A stretch of DNA of 64,000 nucleotides from JANYHF01 sp031367715 (GCA_031367715.1 JANLQJ010000034.1:1-64000); one strand, 5' to 3'. Numbered from the stretch's first letter, positions 18,758-27,623 are shown. A program made the numbers and translations. Notes: a model not told the origin generated them from the sequence alone.

Positions 18758-18782
18758 GGAACTTTGGCGCCGCACCTGCGTT
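18758..18782 (+). promoter_or_regulatory. EcfG promoter of the L,D-transpeptidase gene
   Basis: GGAAC (18758-18762), 16 bases, CGTT (18779-18782) is a perfect match to the alphaproteobacterial EcfG consensus. The -10 ends only 8 bases before the ATG at 18791, so transcription should start at or next to the start codon. Confidence 0.85.
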
Positions 18783-18790
18783 AACCCGCA

Positions 18791-19453
18791 ATGACCAGCA
18801 CCCTAAACCGCCGCGCCATATTCGTTGGGCTCCCTCTGCTGCTTGCCGGTTGTGCCTCGTCACCGCCGCAAACATCGCAACTTGCCTTACAGCCACGCGA
18901 GCCAGCGGACATTGCATCTCCCTACGGGCCAATCACCAACGAGCCGTACCCGGTACGGGCGCTCGACCTTAACAAGGTCGATCCTGACCTGTTGCGCCAA
19001 CCGGTTGCCTACAACGGGCCGTACGCGGGGGGAACCGTCGTCGTCAGCATCCCCGAGCGGCGCCTGTATCTGGTTCAGCCGGATGGTTCGGCGCTGCGTT
19101 ACGCGGTTGGCGTGGGTCGGGACGAGGCGCTCAATTTCCGGGGCTCGGCTGTCATCGGACGTAAAGCGGAATGGCCGAGCTGGACGCCAACCGCGAGCAT
19201 GATCCAGAGCATTCCCCGCTACCGAGCCTTCGCCGGTGGCATGCCTGGTGGCGCAGATAACCCGCTCGGGCCACGCGCGCTTTATCTTTATCGCGACAAT
19301 CAGGATACGCATTTCCGCCTGCACGGCACCACCGAGCCTAGAAGCATCGGTAAGGCGGTCTCCAGCGGCTGCATTCGATTGTTCAATCAGGACATCATCG
19401 ATCTTTACAATCGAGTGCCCATTGGCGCTCCGCTCGTGGTATTGCAGGGCTGA
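18791..19453 (+). CDS. L,D-transpeptidase lipoprotein (YkuD domain)
   Basis: The 220-residue precursor has a signal sequence with lipobox LLAGC (Cys at about residue 21), so it should be a lipid-anchored periplasmic protein. The YkuD catalytic domain spans about 75-218: VVVSIPERRLYLV at its start and HGTTEPRSIGKAVSSGCIRLFN with the catalytic histidine and cysteine at its end. It cross-links peptidoglycan (3-3 bonds) or attaches proteins to it. No ribosome site is visible before the ATG, and an EcfG promoter ends 8 bases upstream, so the mRNA is probably leaderless. Confidence 0.92.
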   Translation: MTSTLNRRAIFVGLPLLLAGCASSPPQTSQLALQPREPADIASPYGPITNEPYPVRALDLNKVDPDLLRQPVAYNGPYAGGTVVVSIPERRLYLVQPDGSALRYAVGVGRDEALNFRGSAVIGRKAEWPSWTPTASMIQSIPRYRAFAGGMPGGADNPLGPRALYLYRDNQDTHFRLHGTTEPRSIGKAVSSGCIRLFNQDIIDLYNRVPIGAPLVVLQG

Positions 19454-19534
19454 TAGCACAGTCTTGAAGCAAGTACCGTGTTCAATGATTATCGCATCGT
19501 GTTTTTGTCACAATGAGACCGCTGCCCTGAAAGA

Positions 19535-21376
19535 ATGCCCATGAACGACAAGGCCGAACCGCTTGGACATCACGACGCCGTCGAAACCCGCCTGCAGGGC
19601 TCGGAAACACGTTATCGCAATATCGTCGAAGGATCCTTGCACGGCATCGTCATTCAACAGCACGGCCGCATCGTCTATGCCAACCGCGCCATGGCGGACT
19701 TGTTCGGCTTTGCCAGCCCAGGCGCCATGATCGGCCTAAGCACTTTCGATGATCTGGTAACCGAAGACGAGCGGCCGCTGTTGCGCGCCCGTACTTCGGC
19801 GGTCTACCAAGGCGACCAGGTCCAGCCGCATCCTGGCTGGCAAGGTCGCCGTCCGGACGGCCAACCGATCTGGGTGTCCTCGACCGCCCAAATATCGGAG
19901 TGGCAGGGACGCCCGGCCATCACGTCGTTTTACCTCGATATCACCGAGGAAAAGCTGGCCGAAAAGCGACAACGCTCAAGTGAGGCGAAACTGCAGCTCG
20001 GGATCGCCATCGCCGGCATCGGCCTTGGCGCCATGGATTATCTCGCCAACACCGTCACGTTGGACGCTACGGCGGCGGAGCTGTTTGCTCTGCCGGCCGA
20101 CACTCCGATTTCCCGCAACGACGTGCACTCGCGATTCCATCCCGATGATGCGTCCAACATTTTTGCAAGAATGGCCGAGGCCCTCGACCCGGCTGGCCCG
20201 GGCTTCATGGCCATTGAACATCGCATTGTCAGACCGGATGGCTCGATGCGTTGGCTGAGCGCACGCAAGCAGATTGAATTTGCGGCAGTCAAGTCCGGCG
20301 AGCAAAGCCGAGCCACGACTGGCCTGTTGGCGCTGCTTGACATGTCGGACCATGCCGCAGCCGAGGAAATGACGCGCCTGTCGGAATTGCGCTACCGACG
20401 GATCTTTGAAGCCGCGCAGGATGGCGTACTGCTGCTCGACCCGGCGACCTGCAAGATCACCGACGCCAACCCGTTCATGTCGGATCTGCTCGGCTATCCG
20501 CACGACAGGTTGGTCGGCAAACAGCTCTATGAGATCGGTCTGCTCAAGGATGAAATTGCCAGCCGCGACATGTTTGAGAAGCTCAAGATCACGCATCAGG
20601 TCCGCTATGAAGATTTGCCGCTGGAAAGCCGGAACGGCCAGACCCGGGAAGTTGAAGTCGTGGCCAATCTGTATGACGAGGAAGGCCAGAACGTCATTCA
20701 GTGCAACATCCGCGATATTACGGAGAGAAAGCGGACCGAGGAGCACAACAAACTGCTCATGTTCGAGGTCAACCATCGCGCCAAGAATTTACTCTCTGTT
20801 GTGCTATCGGTCGCCCAGCATACGGCACGCGACGGCAATCCAGCGACCTTTGTGGCACGCCTGTCTGAGCGCATCCAAGGCCTCGCCGCCAGCCAGGACC
20901 TGCTGGTCAAGAACCAATGGCGCGGGGTCGAGCTGATCGATTTGGTCGAAGCACAACTTGCCCACTTCAAGGATCTCGTTGGCACGCGCGTGCTCATCGA
21001 GGGTCCGCCAATGCGTCTGACGCCAGCAACCGCCCAGGGCATCGGCATGGCGCTGCATGAGCTTGCCACGAACGCCGGAAAATACGGCGCATTATCGAAC
21101 GACGAGGGCCGCGTGCACGTCTCCTGGGAACTCAATCCGCGCCTGAAACCCACGTTTTCGATGTCATGGCTGGAGCAGGACGGCCCCCCTGTTGCCCCCC
21201 CGACCCAGAAAGGATTTGGTCAAACCGTGACCGGACGCATGGTGGAAGCGGCTGTCAACGGCAAGGCCGAGATCGACTATTTTAAGAATGGGCTATCGTG
21301 GAAATTGTGCGCGCCTCTGACCGACACATCGGAGAAGCGGCGCATGGAAGCTGCGGCGCTGGATACAATGAAGTAA
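19535..21376 (+). CDS. soluble HWE-family sensor histidine kinase with three PAS domains
   Basis: The 613-residue protein has no membrane segment. It carries three PAS-type modules (about 25-140, 150-270 and 285-405) and then an HWE kinase core with phospho-acceptor His414 in FEVNHRAKNLL and the N box HELATNAGKYGALS. HWE/HisKA2 kinases are the usual partners of PhyR in the general stress response. With no response regulator beside it and phyR 6 kb away, it is a candidate PhyR kinase. ATG 19541 is an equally possible start. It follows the stress-controlled L,D-transpeptidase gene after 81 bases. Confidence 0.9.
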   Translation: MPMNDKAEPLGHHDAVETRLQGSETRYRNIVEGSLHGIVIQQHGRIVYANRAMADLFGFASPGAMIGLSTFDDLVTEDERPLLRARTSAVYQGDQVQPHPGWQGRRPDGQPIWVSSTAQISEWQGRPAITSFYLDITEEKLAEKRQRSSEAKLQLGIAIAGIGLGAMDYLANTVTLDATAAELFALPADTPISRNDVHSRFHPDDASNIFARMAEALDPAGPGFMAIEHRIVRPDGSMRWLSARKQIEFAAVKSGEQSRATTGLLALLDMSDHAAAEEMTRLSELRYRRIFEAAQDGVLLLDPATCKITDANPFMSDLLGYPHDRLVGKQLYEIGLLKDEIASRDMFEKLKITHQVRYEDLPLESRNGQTREVEVVANLYDEEGQNVIQCNIRDITERKRTEEHNKLLMFEVNHRAKNLLSVVLSVAQHTARDGNPATFVARLSERIQGLAASQDLLVKNQWRGVELIDLVEAQLAHFKDLVGTRVLIEGPPMRLTPATAQGIGMALHELATNAGKYGALSNDEGRVHVSWELNPRLKPTFSMSWLEQDGPPVAPPTQKGFGQTVTGRMVEAAVNGKAEIDYFKNGLSWKLCAPLTDTSEKRRMEAAALDTMK

Positions 21377-21392
21377 GGAGCAGTCGAATCCC

Positions 21393-21428
21393 GATGCCCC
21401 GTCGACAATTTTCCGCCGGCGGGGCATC
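21393..21428. terminator. hairpin between the HWE kinase and the CHRD gene
   Basis: An 8-bp stem GATGCCCC/GGGGCATC with a 20-base loop lies between convergent genes. It lacks a T run, so termination is only possible. Confidence 0.4.
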
Positions 21429-21445
21429 GTGCCAATTCCCAGGCA

Positions 21446-21886
21446 CTACTTGGCCTTCAACACCTGGCCACGAATTTCGCCATTCTTGTTGGCAGCCGTA
21501 TGCACGTTAATGTACCATTTGCCGGCTAGTAGTTCAGCAGCCTGCGCATCCGTGATGGCTGCCGAACCTGCCATTGGACTGGCCGTGCCCTTGATTGGCA
21601 CCGCCACGCCGGCATTGGCGCCCGCATCGGCCGGCCCGTGGAAATGCGCCGCCGTGGCGTCGCCCGACAGGCCAGAGAACGTGACTGTCCAGGTCAGCGT
21701 CTTGCTCGCCGTATCGTAGCTCACGTCGCCGGTGCCAGTACCCTTGCTGTCGTTGGGTGGCACGGTGCTGGCCGCGGTCAGGTCCGCCTTGAGGGATACT
21801 GTCTCGGCGCTTGCCGGTGCTGCCGCAAAGGCCAGAGCGGCGAGCGCCAATCCGGTCAGTCCAGCGCCTAGAACTTTCATGCGCAT
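21446..21886 (-). CDS. secreted CHRD-domain protein
   Basis: The 146-residue precursor has a signal peptide ending at ASA (about 27). The rest is a single CHRD domain: AHFHGPADAGANAGVAVPI in the middle and GKWYINVHTAANKNGEIRGQV at the end. CHRD domains are known from chordin and from bacterial secreted proteins; their bacterial role is unclear. AGGAG lies 8 bases before the ATG. A near-consensus EcfG promoter about 100 bases upstream suggests membership of the stress regulon. Confidence 0.88.
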   Translation of the reverse strand: MRMKVLGAGLTGLALAALAFAAAPASAETVSLKADLTAASTVPPNDSKGTGTGDVSYDTASKTLTWTVTFSGLSGDATAAHFHGPADAGANAGVAVPIKGTASPMAGSAAITDAQAAELLAGKWYINVHTAANKNGEIRGQVLKAK

Positions 21887-21989
21887 ATCTTTGACTCCTG
21901 TAAGTTACCAGTTCAACAAACACCAGTCTCATCATAAAATCGGCACATTGCATTTTTTTGTTCGGCGCCTGGCTAGTGCCCAAGCCAGA

Positions 21990-22015
21990 AACTCTCGAAT
22001 GTGGCCTCGGGTTCC
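21990..22015 (-). promoter_or_regulatory. near-consensus EcfG promoter of the CHRD gene
   Basis: On the minus strand GGAAC (22015-22011), 17 bases, AGTT (21993-21990). One base of the -10 departs from CGTT, so this is a weaker call than the others in the island. Confidence 0.5.
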
Positions 22016-22076
22016 ATGTTCACAAGGATGTGACGATCATACTCCAGATTGCGACACCAGTTGTTTCGAGTCTTGT

Positions 22077-23405
22077 TTAACCCGCGGGCGCAATGCGCCA
22101 AATTTTGTTGCCCACGTCGTCTGCCACCAGGACCGTGCCGTCTTTTGCGATGGCAACTCCAACCGGCCGGCCGAAGGCCTCGGCCCCGTCACGAAAGCCG
22201 GTAAGCACGTCTTCTATTGGTCCGGCCGCCTTGCCTCCCGCAAAGGGTACGAAAATCACCTTGTAGCCGCTCGGCGGCGAACGGTTCCAAGATCCGTGTT
22301 GGCCAACGAACGCACCCGAAGTGAAATGATCGGGCAGACGCCCCTTGGATCCCGCCGCGGCCACGTAAAATGCCAACCCGAGCGAAGCCGTGTGCGGGCC
22401 AAGCGCGTAATCCGGCGCGACAGCCTTGGCCACCAGATCGGGCCGGGGCGGTTGGGGCCGGGCATCGATATGTTGGCCGTAGTAGCTGTAGGGCCAGCCG
22501 TAGAAAGCCCCATCCTGAACCGACGTCATGTAGTCAGGCACCAGATCGCTGCCCAGCTCGTCACGCTCGTTGACCGTCGTCCAAAGAGCGCCGGACTCGG
22601 GCTGCCAGGCCAGCCCATTGGGATTTCGCAAACCAGACGCAAACTCCCGTGCCTGACCGCTGGCGAGATCGATTTCCAGGATGGAGGCGCGGTTGGTCTC
22701 GTTCTCGATACCGTTTTCGGCGATGTTGCTGTTTGAACCAACGGTCGCGTAGAGCCGCTTGCCGTCGCGGCTGGCGATTATGTTCTTGGTCCAATGATGA
22801 TTGATGGTGCCGGCCGGCAAATCTGCAATCTTGGCGCCCAGTGTAGTGATCGACGTTGCACCTGGTGTGTAGGCAAATCGCAGCACTGCGTCGGTATTGG
22901 CGACATAGAAATCATTACCGATCAACGCCATGCCAAACGGCGAATGCAGTCCGGTCAGGAATGCCGTCTTGGTCTCAGCGACACCATCGCCATCGGCATC
23001 GCGCAACAAGGAGATGCGTTCCGCGCTCGGCACGCCCGCGCCGACACTCGACATCAGCAGCCCCATGACCCAGCCTTTGATGCCCTTGTTGTTGTCGGGC
23101 CGCGGTGGCGCATTGCTTTCTGCGACCAGCAGGTCGCCATTGGGGAGTGTATAAAGCCAGCGCGGATGATCGAGGCCTTCGGCAAAAACACTTACGGAAA
23201 GTCCGGCTGCCGGTGTCGGCATCTTGCCGCTTGGCCATCCGACGGCCTTGGCAACATTCACGGTTGGAATCAGAATCGTCGGCACCGGCGATGGCAATTT
23301 AGGATCAGGCCCTGTTCCTGCCTCAGTCGTTTCAGTCGCCTTGTCGCTGCAGGCCGCCAGAAGCGGCACGAAAAGCAGGGACGCCAAGATCGCTTTGAAC
23401 CGCAT
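22077..23405 (-). CDS. sorbosone dehydrogenase-like PQQ-type beta-propeller lipoprotein
   Basis: The 442-residue precursor has a lipobox (LLAAC at about residue 19) and a six-bladed propeller of the glucose/sorbosone dehydrogenase class: GLDHPRWLYTLPNGDLLVAESN, GLHSPFGMALIGNDFYVANTD, NIIASRDGKRLYATVGSNSNI, GLRNPNGLAWQPESGALWTTVNERDELG, and a final VLVADDVGNKIWRI blade. Such proteins oxidise sugars in the periplasm with PQQ, though many homologues have no tested substrate. The ATG at 23405 starts the signal sequence. An exact EcfG promoter lies 60-83 bases upstream. Confidence 0.85.
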   Translation of the reverse strand: MRFKAILASLLFVPLLAACSDKATETTEAGTGPDPKLPSPVPTILIPTVNVAKAVGWPSGKMPTPAAGLSVSVFAEGLDHPRWLYTLPNGDLLVAESNAPPRPDNNKGIKGWVMGLLMSSVGAGVPSAERISLLRDADGDGVAETKTAFLTGLHSPFGMALIGNDFYVANTDAVLRFAYTPGATSITTLGAKIADLPAGTINHHWTKNIIASRDGKRLYATVGSNSNIAENGIENETNRASILEIDLASGQAREFASGLRNPNGLAWQPESGALWTTVNERDELGSDLVPDYMTSVQDGAFYGWPYSYYGQHIDARPQPPRPDLVAKAVAPDYALGPHTASLGLAFYVAAAGSKGRLPDHFTSGAFVGQHGSWNRSPPSGYKVIFVPFAGGKAAGPIEDVLTGFRDGAEAFGRPVGVAIAKDGTVLVADDVGNKIWRIAPAG

Positions 23406-23463
23406 GAACACCAAGCCTCCAACACCGCGCTTGAGCACAAGCCCGGCCCGCACACATGACTAT

Positions 23464-23488
23464 AACGCGCCAGCCCCTGATCCGTTCC
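23464..23488 (-). promoter_or_regulatory. EcfG promoter of the sorbosone dehydrogenase-like gene
   Basis: On the minus strand GGAAC (23488-23484), 16 bases, CGTT (23467-23464): exact consensus. It is divergent from, and only 35 bases away from, the promoter of the PRC-barrel gene. Confidence 0.85.
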
Positions 23489-23523
23489 GTGGTCCTTAGA
23501 GACCACAAGGATGAGGTGCCATC

Positions 23524-23549
23524 GGAACTTAATACTAGCCGGTTGCGTT
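23524..23549 (+). promoter_or_regulatory. EcfG promoter of the PRC-barrel gene
   Basis: GGAAC (23524-23528), 17 bases, CGTT (23546-23549). Elements are exact and the spacer is one base longer than its neighbours. The leader to the ATG at 23612 would be about 55 bases. Confidence 0.75.
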
Positions 23550-23611
23550 GTGATGACAGGGTCCAAGAAGTTGAACCTCAGATATTTGATCGCAACAATA
23601 GGAACACAACA

Positions 23612-24274
23612 ATGAAGATGGCAATCTCAGCGACAGCCTTGGCCATGAGCTTGTTTGCGATGCCGGCATTTGCCGCATCTGAGACCGCTTATCCGGCCGA
23701 CACAGCGCCTGCAGCAAAAGCAGCCGCACCAGCTGCGACGACCGCACCGGCTGCCACCACCGCTGCTCCAGCCGCAACCATTGACCCGGCTGCAAACGCG
23801 GCTGCTCCAGCAACAACGACCGCTCCGGCGGCAACCACGACGACCGCCGACAAGGTGCCGCCCAAGGTCATTGGCACACCCGATGCTATGGCTCCCGACG
23901 GGGCAACTCCAGCCGCCGCCGACATCGTGCCGCCCAAGATTAACATTGCTCCGGCCGGACAGAGCATGCCGGTTGTCTGGTACAGCCAGACGAACAGTGA
24001 AATGCGCGCCAGCAAGCTGATTGGTGCGTCCGTGCGCAACCCGGCCGGCGAGACCATCGGCGACGTCAATGAAGTGTTGTTGGACAACAGCGGCAAGATC
24101 AACGCCGTGGTGATCGGGGTCGGAGGCTTTCTCGGCATGGGCGAGCGTGAGATCGCCATTGCCTTCAGTTCACTGAAGATGACGCACGATGACGACGGTC
24201 GCAACCTGATTACGATCGATGCAACCAAGGACACGCTCAAGGATGCGCCAGTCTGGACCTGGCCGAAGGTGTAA
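23612..24274 (+). CDS. secreted PRC-barrel protein with Ala/Thr/Pro-rich linker
   Basis: The 220-residue precursor has a signal peptide (cleavage after PAFA, about residue 20), then about 65 residues of low-complexity Ala-Ala-Thr-Thr-Pro repeats, then a PRC-barrel domain (about 130-215: ASKLIGASVRNPAGETIGDVNEVLLD and AVVIGVGGFLGMGEREIAI). Secreted PRC-barrel proteins are common in Hyphomicrobiales and often stress-induced; their molecular role is unknown. The ATG at 23612 begins the signal peptide. An EcfG promoter lies upstream and a strong terminator directly downstream. Confidence 0.85.
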   Translation: MKMAISATALAMSLFAMPAFAASETAYPADTAPAAKAAAPAATTAPAATTAAPAATIDPAANAAAPATTTAPAATTTTADKVPPKVIGTPDAMAPDGATPAAADIVPPKINIAPAGQSMPVVWYSQTNSEMRASKLIGASVRNPAGETIGDVNEVLLDNSGKINAVVIGVGGFLGMGEREIAIAFSSLKMTHDDDGRNLITIDATKDTLKDAPVWTWPKV

Positions 24275-24295
24275 CTGTCGAGGCCTCGATTTGAC

Positions 24296-24334
24296 AAGCG
24301 GCCCCGGCACGACATGCCGGGGCCGCTTTGTTTG
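24296..24334 (+). terminator. rho-independent terminator of the PRC-barrel gene
   Basis: A perfect 13-bp stem (AAGCGGCCCCGGC) with a 7-base loop is followed by TTGTTTG, 22 bases after the stop codon. Confidence 0.8.
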
Positions 24335-24341
24335 TAACGTA

Positions 24342-26447
24342 TTACGACTTCAGGTCCGCCACTGACTGCAGTGAGGTTTCGATCGCCCAGGCGAAGCCGT
24401 CCTGGGGATAGCTTAAAGCTATCGACGCATTCAAGGCCTGCTTGACCATCCGCTCAAATACCATGTGGCCAAAGCCGTTTCTCTCCGGTGGGATCACAAC
24501 GGGTCCGCCGCGCTCTTGCCACGTCATCTGAAACTTCGGATCGGGCGGCTCGGGCTGTACCTGCCACGACACGACAACCTTTCCCTGCGGCCTGCTCAAG
24601 GCACCATACTTCGTGGCATTGGTCGCCAGTTCGTGCAACGCCATCCCGATCGACTGCGCTGCCACCGGCGTTAACATCAGTGTTGGGCCGGCAAGCTCGA
24701 CGCGCCCGCTGGACTCCTCGGCGAACGGCCGCAACTGCGCTCGAACCAAAGCTGCGATGTCCGCACCCTGCCAGTTCTGGCTGACCAGCAAATCATGTGA
24801 GGCGGCCATACCTTGCAGACGTTGGCTGAAGCGCGACTGAAATTCGTCATAGTTTCGGCTGCTACGGCCCGTTTGCGTCGCCATGGCTTGAATAATGGCC
24901 AGCAGATTTTTTGATCTGTGCGACACTTCGCGCAGCAGGAATTGGATATTGTTTTCTTGTTCCTTGCGACGGGTTATGTCGAGATTTGTGCCGATCATCC
25001 GTACCGGTGTTCCGGCAGCGTCACCGAGCGTCTCGCCATGTGCCGAGATCCAGCGGATATCCCCGTTCGGCAGGATAATGCGGAATTCATCTTCATAGGC
25101 ACCGAGCTTGGCGATCGCCAGTGCGCGGGCGGCGGCGACACGTCTGCGGTCATCGGGATGCACACGTTCCAGGAAGGACTGAACCGTCCTGGCAGCATCG
25201 TCAGTCGGCGGCCGGAAGCCGAACAGGTCCTCGAAGGTTTCCGACACTGACGCGGTCTGTTGCGTCAGCTCAAGGTCGACATAAGCCAGCCGTGCAGTTC
25301 TCTGCGCCAAGTGCAGACGCTCCTCGCTTTGGCGTAACCGGGTCGCCCTGGATTTGAGTTCGATCGAGGCGTATCGCAATGCCAATGCGACGGCATTCGT
25401 CTCAGCCACCGGTGAAACAAATACCGCAGGAACGTCATTGCCTTTCAGTGAATTTGCTGTGCCCGACAATGCTTGCAGGGGTTCGATGATCCAGCGCGCG
25501 AACTGCGCAGCCATGGCAAGAGCCAAGCTCAAAAGCGCAAGGCCTCCCAACGCCAGCGCCAGTTGCGAGCGACGGATTTCTGCATCGACCAGCGCCTGCG
25601 GAACAACGGCGCTCACAAACCAGCCCGACACTTTCGAACGCGCGATGGCGCGGATCGTGGGCACATCTTTAAGATCCAGGGTCGCGACCGCGCCCCCCGT
25701 TTGACCATGCATCGCATTGACGATGTCAACGGGCAGCGGCTTGCCGACGAACTCCTCCTGGTCTCTCGAGCGCGCCACCAGGTGGTCAGTGCGATCGGAA
25801 ATGCCGGTCGTCCACTCCGCCGGCAGATGCATGCCGTTCATGAGTTCGAGCAGGTGGCCGGCATCGATCACCATCACCAGGCTGTGGTTCGGCAGGCCCT
25901 CCACCTTGAGCGGAATCGTCAGGCCGTAGACCCATTTATGCGAGAGTGCGCCGAGTACTACATCGGAAACATATGGCTTTCCGGCCGCCAAGGCGCGTCG
26001 CTCATCGTCGGGAATGGGTGGTTTGGGCAGCGGCGCCCCGTAAGGCACGCGCGTGTTCACCAGTTGCTGGCCCGTGGCATCAGCGACGGCTAGATAGGTG
26101 CCGGCGCGCTTGACGGCCAGAGTGGCCTGGGCATGAAAGCCGGCAAAGTCATGCTCCTTTAGGCGGTCTGACAGCGCTAGCGTATCGAGCAACGTGAGCA
26201 GCCGCTCGAAATCCCGATCGACATTGTCGGCAAGATCAGCAGCTACCTGCACCAGACGCTGCTCGTCCTGTGATCTTTGCAGGTCCGCGAACCGCTTGAC
26301 CAGATAGCCCGAGAACAGCAACGCCGGAATGAGCAGTGCGAGGGTCATCATGAACAAGAGCGTTCGCACAGGCCGCGGTCGAAGCAACCACGCCTGCAAA
26401 TCACCACAGAAACGCCCCACTGAGATTGGGCCGAAGTCGCGCGGCAT
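24342..26447 (-). CDS. membrane-bound HWE-family sensor histidine kinase
   Basis: The 701-residue kinase has two transmembrane helices (about 29-51 and 294-315) flanking a roughly 240-residue periplasmic sensor of the dCache type, then a HAMP-like segment, a PAS domain (about 380-490), and an HWE core with phospho-acceptor His510 in LREVSHRSKNLL and the N box HELATNATKYGALS. It has the architecture of membrane kinases that phosphorylate PhyR. There is no neighbouring response regulator, so PhyR, encoded 1.3 kb away, is the likely target. I see no EcfG promoter in front of it. Confidence 0.9.
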   Translation of the reverse strand: MPRDFGPISVGRFCGDLQAWLLRPRPVRTLLFMMTLALLIPALLFSGYLVKRFADLQRSQDEQRLVQVAADLADNVDRDFERLLTLLDTLALSDRLKEHDFAGFHAQATLAVKRAGTYLAVADATGQQLVNTRVPYGAPLPKPPIPDDERRALAAGKPYVSDVVLGALSHKWVYGLTIPLKVEGLPNHSLVMVIDAGHLLELMNGMHLPAEWTTGISDRTDHLVARSRDQEEFVGKPLPVDIVNAMHGQTGGAVATLDLKDVPTIRAIARSKVSGWFVSAVVPQALVDAEIRRSQLALALGGLALLSLALAMAAQFARWIIEPLQALSGTANSLKGNDVPAVFVSPVAETNAVALALRYASIELKSRATRLRQSEERLHLAQRTARLAYVDLELTQQTASVSETFEDLFGFRPPTDDAARTVQSFLERVHPDDRRRVAAARALAIAKLGAYEDEFRIILPNGDIRWISAHGETLGDAAGTPVRMIGTNLDITRRKEQENNIQFLLREVSHRSKNLLAIIQAMATQTGRSSRNYDEFQSRFSQRLQGMAASHDLLVSQNWQGADIAALVRAQLRPFAEESSGRVELAGPTLMLTPVAAQSIGMALHELATNATKYGALSRPQGKVVVSWQVQPEPPDPKFQMTWQERGGPVVIPPERNGFGHMVFERMVKQALNASIALSYPQDGFAWAIETSLQSVADLKS

Positions 26448-26731
26448 GTTCAGCCCCCTAAGTCAAACTGCAATTCGCCCGAACTCCATGAATGAGCTTT
26501 ATCCATCAGTTTTAAATGCATCATTGCAAGTCCAAAATTTACATTCAGAAATCAATGGAAGAGGTCCATCCGCCAGCGCCCCAGACCTGCGTTTCGCAGC
26601 TCAATGGGATGGCAGTACGAACGGCATCGATCAGCTGCGATTGGTACGTTTCGCCTGCTCACTGACCGATATCTGACGACGGTTGACGGTCTGGATTGAG
26701 CGCACCAACCGTCGTTAGATCGTTGCAGTGA

Positions 26732-26977
26732 CTACTGCTTGGTATTTGCGCGTTTGGTGACGGCATCCAAGTGAGTCAAGCAACCCGGCATGTCTTTGGC
26801 CGCCATCATGTCGCCGGCCATCTTCATTTCCTTCATTGCCTCCTCTTGCGCAGTTTTGTCGGTCATTGCTTTAAGCTGGATGTCCAACTTGTCCATTTCA
26901 GCCTGGGTGCATTCCATGGCGAATGCTGAGCCTGCGAACGCCGACATCAGTGCGGCGATGATGATGGTCCTGAACAT
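26732..26977 (-). CDS. small secreted helical protein, stress-regulated
   Basis: The 81-residue precursor has a signal peptide (cleavage after SAFA, about residue 20). The mature part is about 60 residues, helical, rich in Met and Lys, with two cysteines (MECTQ and PGCLTH) that could form a disulfide. AAGGAG stands 6 bases before the ATG. An exact EcfG promoter lies 49-73 bases upstream. Similar small proteins occur in Hyphomicrobiales but I know no function. The 284-base stretch between it and the upstream end of the HWE kinase gene shows nothing else. Confidence 0.75.
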   Translation of the reverse strand: MFRTIIIAALMSAFAGSAFAMECTQAEMDKLDIQLKAMTDKTAQEEAMKEMKMAGDMMAAKDMPGCLTHLDAVTKRANTKQ

Positions 26978-27025
26978 ATTGACTCCTTGCAGCGGTTGGT
27001 TGCGGACTTGTTTGTCCGCTCAAAC

Positions 27026-27050
27026 AACGCGAACACGAAACAATCGTTCC
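27026..27050 (-). promoter_or_regulatory. EcfG promoter of the 26977 gene
   Basis: On the minus strand GGAAC (27050-27046), 16 bases, CGTT (27029-27026): exact consensus, giving a leader of about 42 bases. Confidence 0.85.
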
Positions 27051-27163
27051 CATATTGTGAACACCCATCGCATGCCCTGACGCAACCAACCCGATGCTCG
27101 CGCGTTGTGGCGTTTGGAAGCGTTGCAGGCGCAAGGCTTCCCACTCAACAGGAGCACCCTCAG

Positions 27164-27475
27164 ATGAAGTCCAACAATGAGAAGACCCCGCGAGCCGATG
27201 CAAAACCACAAGACCGTGGCGGCGCCTTGAATAAACCGAAAGCATCAGCTGCGAACGTCAATACTGACGACATCGGCGGTGACGAGCACGGTCGCGATAT
27301 CGTTGCCGAAGCGCAGGGCGACCGTGGCGGCGACCAGAAACGGGATCCCAACCGCGATCCCAAGAAGCCGAACCAGCAGCCAACAACCAAGCCTTCTGAC
27401 AGCGCAGGCAAGCCGACACACGAGCGACAGGGCGGACAGGGCAAGCCGAACCAACAGCCCAACCCGTCGCGCTGA
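27164..27475 (+). CDS. hydrophilic disordered protein (hydrophilin-like)
   Basis: The 103-residue product is almost free of hydrophobic residues and rich in Gln, Asn, Pro, Lys, Asp and Gly, with repeats of the type DPNRDPKKPNQQP and QGKPNQQPNPSR. There is no signal peptide or domain. Such composition is seen in hydrophilins, which protect cells during desiccation. AGGAGC lies about 8 bases before the ATG. It lies inside the stress island and ends in a strong terminator, but I found no EcfG promoter before it, so stress control is only inferred from location. Confidence 0.7.
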   Translation: MKSNNEKTPRADAKPQDRGGALNKPKASAANVNTDDIGGDEHGRDIVAEAQGDRGGDQKRDPNRDPKKPNQQPTTKPSDSAGKPTHERQGGQGKPNQQPNPSR

Positions 27476-27500
27476 TAGGTCGAACATTGGCGAATTTTTC

Positions 27501-27530
27501 GAGGGCGACACCACAGTCGCCCTCTTTTTT
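27501..27530 (+). terminator. strong rho-independent terminator after the hydrophilic protein gene
   Basis: A perfect 9-bp stem GAGGGCGAC/GTCGCCCTC with a 6-base loop is followed by six T residues. Confidence 0.9.
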
Positions 27531-27593
27531 GTGCCGCCATGTGTTCGATTGTCAGCGAAGTTGGAAAATTTGTAAGAAACTAATCACAACAGG

Positions 27594-27617
27594 GAACCGA
27601 TTGCTAGCTGCCGAGTT
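27594..27617 (+). promoter_or_regulatory. EcfG-like promoter before the candidate small RNA
   Basis: GGAAC (27594-27598) is followed after 16 bases by GTT (27615-27617). The spacer is one base shorter than in the exact matches and the C of CGTT is missing, so it is a weaker fit. The predicted start is near 27624. Confidence 0.5.
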
Positions 27618-27623
27618 ATTCAA

